Assembly: GCF_016917355.1 (NCBI RefSeq)
Contig: NZ_CP070304.1
Span: 1,736,001-1,800,000, forward strand
Direction: 5' to 3'
DNA from: Glaciimonas sp. PAMC28666
GTDB lineage: Bacteria; Pseudomonadota; Gammaproteobacteria; Burkholderiales; Burkholderiaceae_D
DNA: 64,000 nt
The notes beneath the pieces were generated by a model that was given only the letters and a program-made list of their open reading frames with translations, had not been told where the DNA came from and searched no databases. Below are positions 57,199-64,000 of this stretch, in pieces; the first letter of the stretch is position 1; each line of letters starts with the position of its first letter. Position numbers and translations under genes: made by a program.

Positions 57199-58491
57199 AT
57201 GGTTCCGCACCTCGTCACCGCCCTTAACGGCCCGCTACTCGATCTCGAAAAGAAGATTCTGACCGCCACCCCAGCCATTGAACGCTGGTTTCGGATGGAG
57301 TGGCAGGAGCACACCCCGCCGTTTTACTGTTCGGTCGATTTGCGTAACTCAGGCTTTAAATTAGCCCCGGTCGATACTGATCTGTTTCCGGGCGGTTTCA
57401 ATAATTTGTCACCGGAGATGCTGCCGCTAGCGGTGCAGGCCGCCATGGCTGCGATTGAAAAATATTGTCCTGATGCCAAGAATCTATTGTTGTTGCCGGA
57501 ATTGCATACGCGCAATTCTTTTTATTTACAAAACGTCGCTCGGCTGATGCAAATTTTCCGTCAAACCGGATTGAATGTGCGACTCGGCTCGCTGGCACCC
57601 GGGGTGACAGAGCCCGAGACGATTGAATTGCCGGATGGTACAACCGTCACGCTCGAGCCTCTCGAACGCTCGCAGAATGGACGCCGCCTCGGCCTAAAGA
57701 ACTTCGATCCATGCACCATCTTGCTGAACAGTTATCTGTCGTCAGGTATTCCGTCAATTCTGGAAAATCTGAACGAACAAACTTTATTGCCACCTTTGCA
57801 CGCCGGCTGGACGATGCGCCGCAAAAGCAGCCATTTTTCCTCTTACGACGACGTCGTAAAAAAATTCGCAAAACTGGTGGATGTTGATCCATGGATGTTG
57901 AATCCGTTTTTTGCCAAGTGTGAATCGGTCAACTTTAACGATCAGGCCAGTGAAGAGGCGCTGACTTCCAGCGTGAGTTCACTGCTCTCAAAAATCCGGA
58001 AGAAATATAAAGAATACGGGATCAAAGAAAAGCCGTTCGTGATCGTAAAGGCCGATGCAGGAACCCACGGCATGGGCATCACAAGCGTCACAGATGCCGG
58101 ACAAGTCAGAGAACTGAGCCTGAAGCAGCGCAAAAAGGCGGCCGAAGGCGGCCAGTCGACCTACGATGTGGTTATTCAGGAAGGCGTGCACACCTTCGAG
58201 CACATCAACGACGCCGTGGCGGAGCCGGTGGTCTATATGATAGATCGCTACGTGGTTGGCGGATTCTATCGGGTGCACGCCGAGCGTGGAATCAACGAAA
58301 ATCTGAATGCGCCTGGTGCTCACTATGTACCACTAGCATTTGCGCAACAACACGCGTTGCCTGATCTGTTGGCAAAACCGGGCACGACTGCGCCCAACCG
58401 TTTTTACATGTACGGTGTAGTGGCGCGTCTGGCGTTACTGGCCGCATCGCTTGAGATGGAAAAGACCGATCCCAACCCGGAAATTTATTGA
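57199..58491 (+). CDS. gshA: GshA, glutamate-cysteine ligase (proteobacterial ATP-grasp-like type)
   Basis: First enzyme of glutathione synthesis, 430 residues. It belongs to the glutamate-cysteine ligase type found in beta- and some other proteobacteria, unrelated in length to E. coli GshA. Conserved stretches are FYCSVDLRNSGFKLAPVDTD, PGGFNNL, NLLLLPELHTRNSFYLQNVA and VIVKADAGTHGMGI, the nucleotide-binding segment. IQEGVHTFEHINDAVAEPVV and VVGGFYRVHAERG also match. gshB follows downstream, so both steps are encoded together. Confidence 0.92.
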   Translation: MVPHLVTALNGPLLDLEKKILTATPAIERWFRMEWQEHTPPFYCSVDLRNSGFKLAPVDTDLFPGGFNNLSPEMLPLAVQAAMAAIEKYCPDAKNLLLLPELHTRNSFYLQNVARLMQIFRQTGLNVRLGSLAPGVTEPETIELPDGTTVTLEPLERSQNGRRLGLKNFDPCTILLNSYLSSGIPSILENLNEQTLLPPLHAGWTMRRKSSHFSSYDDVVKKFAKLVDVDPWMLNPFFAKCESVNFNDQASEEALTSSVSSLLSKIRKKYKEYGIKEKPFVIVKADAGTHGMGITSVTDAGQVRELSLKQRKKAAEGGQSTYDVVIQEGVHTFEHINDAVAEPVVYMIDRYVVGGFYRVHAERGINENLNAPGAHYVPLAFAQQHALPDLLAKPGTTAPNRFYMYGVVARLALLAASLEMEKTDPNPEIY

Positions 58492-58615
58492 TTTTGCATT
58501 GCCGGGATACCAATGCTTAGGCGCATGGTTCAACCAACGAATCAGAAAATGCGTAATCAGTAACAAGGCAGCGTTAGTCAGAACACTTGAACAAGACACC
58601 ATTAAAGGCTTGATA

Positions 58616-59566
58616 ATGAAAATTGCTTTCCTGGCGGACCCGCTCGATAGCTTTAAAATCTACAAAGACACGACTTACGCGATGATGGTCGAGGCTGCCA
58701 AACGTGGTCACACACTGTATGCCTTCGAACAGCAGGACATGGCGCTGGAAAGCGGCATCGTGACAGCCAACGTCTCCCGCATTACGCTTACCGGCGACAG
58801 CAAAGAGTGGTACAAGGCAACCGCGCCGAGCGCGATGTTTCTTTCTGAGTTCGATGCGATTTTGTTGCGCAAAGATCCTCCATTTGACATGGAATATATT
58901 TATACGACCTATCTATTGGAGTTGGCGGAAAAACAAGGTGCGCGAGTCTTCAACAAGCCGCAGGCGGTCCGCGATCACAACGAAAAACTCGCAATAGCGC
59001 AGTTCCCACAATTTATCTCGCCGACTTTAGTCACACGAGATTCAGCACGGTTGCGTGCTTTTCACGAAGAACATCAGGACGTCATCCTCAAACCATTGGA
59101 CGGCATGGGCGGCGCCGGAATTTTTCGCGTCAAATCCGACGCACTTAATCTTGGCTCGATTATAGAAACGTTGACCGATAATGGCCGTCAAACCATCATG
59201 ATTCAGCGTTTTATTCCCGAAATCGTGGCCGGCGACAAGCGCGTATTAGTCATCGGCGGCAAAGTGGTTCCCTTCACATTGGCCCGCATACCGCAAGGAA
59301 CCGAAGTGCGCGGCAATCTCGCCGCTGGCGGTCTGGGCGTCGCGCAACCGTTGACTGAACGTGAGCGCGAAATTGGTGAGGCACTTGGGCCAATACTGGC
59401 AAAACGTGGACTGTTACTGGTCGGTTTAGACGTCATTGGTAATTACCTGACAGAAGTAAATGTGACCAGTCCGACCTGCTTCCAGGAAATCATGCAGCAA
59501 GCGGGATTTAACGTGGCAGAAATGTTTATCAGTGCGCTGGAAGAGGCTGTCCAGCAGGCAAGCTAA
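58616..59566 (+). CDS. gshB: GshB, glutathione synthetase
   Basis: ATP-grasp enzyme joining gamma-glutamylcysteine and glycine, 316 residues from ATG 58616. The frame runs back into gshA, but MKIAFLADPLDSFKIYKDTT is the standard start. Other motifs are FNKPQAVRDHNEKLAIAQFP, LKPLDGMGGAGIFRV (ATP lid) and IPQGTEVRGNLAAGGLGVAQ. The C-terminal VNVTSPTCFQEI is typical. Confidence 0.97.
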   Translation: MKIAFLADPLDSFKIYKDTTYAMMVEAAKRGHTLYAFEQQDMALESGIVTANVSRITLTGDSKEWYKATAPSAMFLSEFDAILLRKDPPFDMEYIYTTYLLELAEKQGARVFNKPQAVRDHNEKLAIAQFPQFISPTLVTRDSARLRAFHEEHQDVILKPLDGMGGAGIFRVKSDALNLGSIIETLTDNGRQTIMIQRFIPEIVAGDKRVLVIGGKVVPFTLARIPQGTEVRGNLAAGGLGVAQPLTEREREIGEALGPILAKRGLLLVGLDVIGNYLTEVNVTSPTCFQEIMQQAGFNVAEMFISALEEAVQQAS

Positions 59567-59764
59567 TCACCAGCATGCATTAACACGAATTCGGGCAATA
59601 TTGCATAATAACGAGTTTGTGTGATTTCTACCAAGTTCGCGTGGTTTAAATGAATTTATCGGGCGGCTTTAATGCGGAGCATGTCGAAAGCGCCTAAAAT
59701 TACCGCGAAATCTGCCATTCGGCACATTCGTTTTTATCCGCTCTGCGGGTCTGGTATTAACTAT

Positions 59765-60166
59765 ATGGTTGGCATTCTCCTATTAACGCATTCGCCGCTT
59801 GGCGAAGCCTTCATTTCCGCGGTTTCGCACGTTTTTCGTGCGTTGCCAGAACGGTTCGAGGCAATTGATGTGGTAGCAGATCAAAATCCGGCAGATGTGA
59901 AATTGCTGGCTAAAGAAGCGGTGGATCGCCTTGATGACGGTTCTGGCGTACTTGTCATTACCGATGTCATGGGCGGCACGCCATCCAATTGCACACTGCC
60001 GTTATGCAGCGGGACGCAAACGCAAGTGATTGCAGGAATCAGTTTACCGATGCTCTTGCGCGCACTCACCTATCGCAATGACACTCTCGACGTGGTCGCT
60101 GAAATGGCGCTCGCGGGCGGTCAGGGCGGCGCTGTGCGGGTCGATAACCGGGTGCGGGTTTCGTAG
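59765..60166 (+). CDS. PTS EIIA-Man-type protein
   Basis: A 133-residue mannose-family EIIA domain protein. From ATG 59765 it opens MVGILLLTHSPLGEAF, whose His is the phosphorylation site in this family. VITDVMGGTPSNCTLPLCSG and ISLPMLLRALTYR complete the fold. Frames upstream of this Met lack family features. With HPr and EI next and no sugar permease in the window, it belongs to a regulatory phosphotransferase chain as in other Burkholderiales. Confidence 0.9.
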   Translation: MVGILLLTHSPLGEAFISAVSHVFRALPERFEAIDVVADQNPADVKLLAKEAVDRLDDGSGVLVITDVMGGTPSNCTLPLCSGTQTQVIAGISLPMLLRALTYRNDTLDVVAEMALAGGQGGAVRVDNRVRVS

Positions 60167-60187
60167 CGTTTTGCAGCCCTTCGTAAC

Positions 60188-60223
60188 GTTTGTAGGGTTT
60201 GTAGTGTTTGATAGCGTTCGTAA
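60188..60223. repeat. Short degenerate 9-bp tandem repeat between PTS genes
   Basis: Units GTTTGTAGG, GTTTGTAGT, GTTTGATAG and CGTTCGTAA follow one another in the EIIA-HPr gap. Confidence 0.6.
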
Positions 60224-60337
60224 TAAGTTTCTCGCATTAAGATCTTCGTAATACGTTCCCTTATGGCAATCTTATGCGGCGGGTGCTCCCTACAACGGAT
60301 GCTTCCGTGCATTAACAAAATAACGATAAAGACCCTC

Positions 60338-60607
60338 ATGATTCAAAAAGACATCGAAATTATCAACAAGTTAGGTCTTCACGCACGTGCGTCGGCCAAA
60401 TTTACCCAACTTGCCAGCAAATTCAAATGCGAAGTATGGATCTCCCGCAATAATCGTCGCGTCAACGCAAAATCAATCATGGGCGTCATGATGCTGGCAG
60501 CGGGTAAAGGAAGCACGGTCTTATTAGAGGCCGAGGGTTCAGACGAGAAAGAATGTTTTGACGCGCTCAATCAACTCATCGAGGACAAATTCGGCGAAGG
60601 CGAATAA
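60338..60607 (+). CDS. ptsH: HPr, phosphocarrier protein
   Basis: An 89-residue HPr, the phosphoryl carrier between EI and EIIA. NKLGLHARASAKF contains the active His15. NAKSIMGVMMLAAGKGS contains Ser46, which HPr kinase phosphorylates in species that have it (its gene is not in this window). The ATG at 60338 gives the usual length; the upstream open frame is not HPr-like. Confidence 0.96.
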   Translation: MIQKDIEIINKLGLHARASAKFTQLASKFKCEVWISRNNRRVNAKSIMGVMMLAAGKGSTVLLEAEGSDEKECFDALNQLIEDKFGEGE

Positions 60608-60735
60608 CCGGGACCAAATAAAAGCCAGCGAAAGCAACCAAAGAGCCGTTCCGGGATCTCTACTCGGGATGGAGCGGTGCTGCAACGCGAATAAAAAAAA
60701 GAGACAAGCGCAAATCGTCAGCAAAGGCATAACAG

Positions 60736-62493
60736 ATGGCTTCTTTTTCCTTACATGGTATTCAGGTTTCGCGCGGCATTGCGATCGGACGAGCGCATTT
60801 ACTGGCCCCAACGGCGATGGACGTCAAACACTATCTGGTGTCTGAAACCCAGGTCGAAGCTGAGGTGCAGCGGCTTGAAAACGCCGTCGCTACGGTGCGC
60901 AAAGAGTTACAAAACATACGGCTTGAATTACCCAAAGAATCGCCAGCCGAGCTCGGCGCCTTTATCGATGTGCATTTGCTGATTCTGGCCGACGCGATGT
61001 TGGCCGAAATTCCGCTAGAAATCATACGTCAACGCCAGTACAACGCCGAATGGGCGCTGGTCACGCAAATTGACGAAGTATCCGCCCAATTCGATGAAAT
61101 CGAAGATCCGTATTTGCGTGAACGCAAAACCGACATTCAGCAGGTCGGCGAACGCATCCTTAATGTCTTGACCGGCACTGCAACTACGCTACCGGAACTG
61201 GAAGTCGACGGCGACGGTATCTCTTCTCCGAATATTATTGTGGTCGCCCACGATATTTCCCCCGCTGACATGCTGCAATTCCGCAATCGCGCTTTCGCTG
61301 GTTTTATTACGGATCAGGGCGGTCAAAACTCTCACACCGCCATTGTTGCGCGCAGCCTGGATATCCCCGCCGTGGTGGGAATGGGGCATGCCACGCTGCT
61401 GATCAAGCAGGATGACTGGATAATCATCGACGGGTTGGCTGGCGTCGTCATCGTCGATCCATCGCCCGTAATATTGCAACGCTTTCGTGAGCTGCAAGCA
61501 CAACAAATCCGGGCAAGAAAAAAACTCGGAAAACTGAAAAAAACCCGCGCTGTCACCATTGATGGCGTAGAGATCACTCTGTTGGCAAACATTGAACTAC
61601 CGGATGATTGCGCACCGGCCATGGAGTCCGGTGCCAACGGCGTCGGACTGTTCCGATCTGAATTTTTATTTATGGGAAGAATTGGCGCCAAGCAGCAATT
61701 ACCGACCGAAGACGAACAGTTTGCCTCTTATAAGCAAGCGGTAGTTGCCATGAAAGGCAGACCGGTCACCATCCGCACGCTCGATGTTGGCGCCGATAAA
61801 CCGCTGGATACGAGCGAACAAACCGCGCTTAACCCGGCGCTTGGGCGGCGCGCCATTCGTTATTGCCTGGCTGAACCGCAATTATTTTTGACGCAGTTAC
61901 GCGCGATTTTACGGGCGTCCGCTTTCGGTACTGTGAAGTTGCTGATACCAATGCTCGCCCACGTGTTTGAAATCGATCAAACCTTATCCATGATTGCACA
62001 GGCCAAGCAGCAATTACGTGATGAAAATATCAAATTCGATGAAGAGATCAAGATCGGTGCAATGATAGAAATCCCAGCCGCCGCTTTGGCGCTGCCGATG
62101 TTTATCAAACGCATGGACTTTTTATCAATTGGTACTAACGACTTGATTCAGTACACACTGGCAATCGACCGTGTCGACCATGAGGTGTCGCACCTTTATA
62201 ATCCCCTTCATCCAGCAGTGTTATTTTTGCTCTCGAGCGTGATAGCAATGGGGCGCAAAGCTGAAATCCCGGTTTCGGTATGCGGAGAAATGGCTGGCGA
62301 TATCAAATACACCCGCTTGCTACTAGGCATGGGATTGCTCGAATTTTCAATGGATCCGGTGCATCTGCTGTCGGTCAAGCAAGAGATTTTGAATAGCGAT
62401 CTTGAAATGCTCACCGCCCAAACGAAGAAAATCTTGCGCACGACGGAGCCAAATGCGATTGCCGCGGCGATCAACCAGATGCGCAGCGCTTAA
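60736..62493 (+). CDS. ptsI: PtsI, PTS enzyme I
   Basis: Phosphoenolpyruvate-protein phosphotransferase of 585 residues that starts the PTS chain by phosphorylating HPr. The active-site His lies in ITDQGGQNSHTAIVARSLDI. Further motifs are GANGVGLFRSEFLFMGR, the PEP-binding IGAMIEIPAAAL, and DFLSIGTNDLIQYTLAIDR followed by VSVCGEMAGD with the catalytic Cys. It ends a short regulatory PTS operon. Confidence 0.97.
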   Translation: MASFSLHGIQVSRGIAIGRAHLLAPTAMDVKHYLVSETQVEAEVQRLENAVATVRKELQNIRLELPKESPAELGAFIDVHLLILADAMLAEIPLEIIRQRQYNAEWALVTQIDEVSAQFDEIEDPYLRERKTDIQQVGERILNVLTGTATTLPELEVDGDGISSPNIIVVAHDISPADMLQFRNRAFAGFITDQGGQNSHTAIVARSLDIPAVVGMGHATLLIKQDDWIIIDGLAGVVIVDPSPVILQRFRELQAQQIRARKKLGKLKKTRAVTIDGVEITLLANIELPDDCAPAMESGANGVGLFRSEFLFMGRIGAKQQLPTEDEQFASYKQAVVAMKGRPVTIRTLDVGADKPLDTSEQTALNPALGRRAIRYCLAEPQLFLTQLRAILRASAFGTVKLLIPMLAHVFEIDQTLSMIAQAKQQLRDENIKFDEEIKIGAMIEIPAAALALPMFIKRMDFLSIGTNDLIQYTLAIDRVDHEVSHLYNPLHPAVLFLLSSVIAMGRKAEIPVSVCGEMAGDIKYTRLLLGMGLLEFSMDPVHLLSVKQEILNSDLEMLTAQTKKILRTTEPNAIAAAINQMRSA

Positions 62494-62711
62494 CCACCAC
62501 CCGCCACACTTCCGCGTCGGGAAGAGGCAACCCGATCCTTCGTTCAACGATAAGTCAGGCGCAACATTTGACGCCAGCCCCTGACTTGGTTATTCTAATA
62601 CCGTTGCATCATGAATTAGCAACAACAGCGCCGATTTGAACGGTTAACCACCTCAGCTTGCGGGCGCGTGACACTTCCTGAAAAAGTGTCGAATAAATAC
62701 GGCTAAAGCGA

Positions 62712-62726
62712 GCTTGCATTGCAAGC
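62712..62726. repeat. Short palindrome GCTTGCA-T-TGCAAGC upstream of metX
   Basis: Seven-base perfect arms around one base, directly before the terminator at 62738. It could be a protein-binding site, but no regulator is known here. Confidence 0.4.
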
Positions 62727-62737
62727 CCCCTTGATTT

Positions 62738-62769
62738 AGCCCGACGAGCGCAAGCTTTCGGGCTTTTTT
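62738..62769 (+). terminator. Intrinsic terminator between ptsI and metX
   Basis: AGCCCGA and TCGGGCT pair around an inner AGC-GCAA-GCT stem, followed by TTTTTT. It lies about 245 bp after ptsI. A regulated attenuator in the metX leader is an alternative. The remaining non-coding DNA from 62494 to 62905 shows nothing else I can name. Confidence 0.85.
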
Positions 62770-62905
62770 CTTGTTTAATCGGGAACAGAAAGCAGGCGCA
62801 AGCAGGGCCAGGAGTGCACAACGCCGCTGGGGCGATTCTGCGTAAGTCCTCTTATATTTTTCTATAGTTACCCCAGTCACCAATAACATTGCAACACAAC
62901 CAACC

Positions 62906-64000
62906 ATGCATTCAGGAATAGTCACACCACAGTCCATGCACTTTGCGCCACCTCTCAAGCTGCAGAGCGGTGCAGCATTGTCCAACTACACGCTCGTCTA
63001 TGAAACGTATGGCACGCTTAACGCCGACAAGTCGAACGCGGTGCTGGTTTGCCACGCGTTAAATGCGTCGCATCATGTCGCAGGTCGGTACGCCGACGAC
63101 GAGAAGAACGTCGGTTGGTGGGACAACATGGTGGGTCCCGGAAAATCTGTCGATACGGACAAATTCTTTGTCATGGGCGTCAACAATCTGGGCTCTTGCT
63201 TTGGATCGACCGGCCCCATGCATATCGATGCGGCCACAGGGAAGCCTTACGGCGCCAATTTCCCGGTAGTAACGGTCGAAGATTGGGTACAAGCCCAGGC
63301 CCGTCTGGCCGACGCCCTTGGCATCACCCAGTTTGCGGCAGTGATGGGTGGCTCGTTGGGTGGAATGCAAGCGCTGGCGTGGAGTTTGTTGTATCCCACC
63401 CGTCTGCTGCATTGCGTTGTGATCGCCTCTACACCGAAGCTGTCCGCGCAAAATATTGCCTTTAATGATGTCGCACGGCAAGCCATTCTGACCGATCCGG
63501 ATTTCCACGGAGGCGATTTCTACGCGCACGGCGTGGTGCCGAAGAACGGCTTGCGGGTGGCGCGCATGATTGGGCACATTACCTATCTGTCCGATGACGA
63601 TATGGCGGAGAAGTTCGGGCGCGATCTGCGCTCGGGCAGCTATCAGTTCGGCTTTGGGGTCGATTTTGAAATCGAATCGTATCTGCGTTATCAGGGCGAC
63701 AAATTCTCAGAATATTTCGATGCCAATACCTATTTGCTGATCACCAAAGCGCTAGACTATTTCGATCCCGCTGCAGAATGCGGCGGTGATTTAACCGTCG
63801 CGTTGGAGAAAACCTGCGCCGAATTTCTGGTGGTCTCGTTCATGACCGACTGGCGGTTTTCGCCCGAACGCAGTCGCGATATCGTCCAGGCATTAGTGAA
63901 TAATAAACGTCGGGTTAGCTACGCGGAAATTGACGCACCGCATGGTCACGACGCCTTCTTATTAGAGGATGCACGCTACCAGAATGTGGTCCGCGAGTAT
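62906..64000 (+). CDS. metX: MetX, homoserine O-acyltransferase (3' end beyond window)
   Basis: Alpha/beta-hydrolase-fold acyltransferase activating homoserine in methionine synthesis. Many MetX proteins of this group use succinyl-CoA rather than acetyl-CoA. The 365 visible codons start [19 protein letters not shown]. They include [20 protein letters not shown], the nucleophile segment [20 protein letters not shown] (Ser in GGSLGG), an Asp region [17 protein letters not shown] and a His in [13 protein letters not shown]. Only the last ten or so residues are missing at the window edge. Another Met at codon 11 is an alternative start. Confidence 0.95.
   Translation, partial: MHSGIVTPQSMHFAPPLKLQSGAALSNYTLVYETYGTLNADKSNAVLVCHALNASHHVAGRYADDEKNVGWWDNMVGPGKSVDTDKFFVMGVNNLGSCFGSTGPMHIDAATGKPYGANFPVVTVEDWVQAQARLADALGITQFAAVMGGSLGGMQALAWSLLYPTRLLHCVVIASTPKLSAQNIAFNDVARQAILTDPDFHGGDFYAHGVVPKNGLRVARMIGHITYLSDDDMAEKFGRDLRSGSYQFGFGVDFEIESYLRYQGDKFSEYFDANTYLLITKALDYFDPAAECGGDLTVALEKTCAEFLVVSFMTDWRFSPERSRDIVQALVNNKRRVSYAEIDAPHGHDAFLLEDARYQNVVREY

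Noticed and set aside
57988-58323. Antisense frame inside gshA
   Set aside because: It is a shadow of the strongly supported gshA coding sequence with no independent signals.
62770-62905. SAM-responsive riboswitch before metX
   Set aside because: I could not recognise the conserved core of SAM-I, SAM-II or SAH elements; only a terminator and a small palindrome are visible.

Overview
The window reads as a chromosomal segment of a betaproteobacterium of the order Burkholderiales, most likely Oxalobacteraceae (Collimonas/Glaciimonas/Herminiimonas-like). This is inferred from gene content: a DUF3567 gene, the order ubiK, torF-type porin, glnK, amtB, gshA, gshB, PTS IIA, HPr, EI, and the block rlpA, rodA, mrdA, mreDCB opposite gatCAB. 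No rRNA, tRNA, CRISPR array or intact insertion sequence was seen.

Layout. 1-0.7 kb: an unidentified gene cut by the left edge, followed by about 1.1 kb without a convincing gene. 1.8-14.1 kb: a complete phosphonate (C-P lyase) locus. phnGHIJKLM runs leftward. A divergent gene fuses a 2H-phosphoesterase (DUF1045) domain to PhnN. A leftward phnC-phnD-phnE transporter sits upstream, with a PhnO-like acetyltransferase and a hexose-6-phosphate mutarotase behind it. Four 11-bp-spaced Pho half-sites precede phnC. 14.2-17.1 kb: an orphan type VI lipase effector/immunity pair (Tle and Tli4 lipoprotein) headed by a 31-residue reading frame. 17.7-25.1 kb: the rod-shape and cell-wall elongation set rlpA, rodA, mrdA, mreD, mreC, mreB. 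25.5-29.7 kb: gatC, gatA, a secreted protein, gatB. 29.9-33.4 kb: a DUF4124 protein, pyrE, lipB, lipA. 33.5-38.9 kb: a 5-oxoproline utilisation operon (pxpB, pxpC, pxpA, DUF969, DUF979) with a divergent MarR-like regulator and a perfect palindrome before pxpB. 38.9-43.7 kb: a thioredoxin-like protein, then dolP, diaA, yraN, lpoA and divergent rsmI, the same neighbourhood as in E. coli. 44.3-46.7 kb: kup and a DUF3567 gene. 47.4-51.0 kb: an AT-richer accessory operon (below). 51.0-53.6 kb: a DTW-domain tRNA modifier, comM, ubiK. 54.1-62.5 kb: a nitrogen operon (porin, glnK, amtB) with a sigma-54 promoter and an NtrC-type site, then gshA, gshB and a regulatory PTS. 62.9 kb to the end: metX, cut a few residues short.

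The best candidate for an undescribed system is the five-gene operon at 47.4-51.0 kb. It encodes a LuxI/FeeM-like N-acyltransferase, a haem-oxygenase-like diiron oxidase (HDO), a DUF3419/BtaA-like aminocarboxypropyl transferase, a complete small S-adenosylmethionine decarboxylase with no spermidine synthase beside it, and a pyridoxamine-oxidase-fold flavoprotein. Together these suggest a small acylated metabolite or lipid built from the aminopropyl or aminocarboxypropyl arm of AdoMet. The product is unknown and the pathway is inferred.

Other points of interest are the 2H-PhnN fusion in a locus without phnP, a 15-bp minisatellite inside the signal-peptide region of rlpA, further short tandem repeats in gaps, and the sigma-54/NtrC architecture of the ammonium operon.
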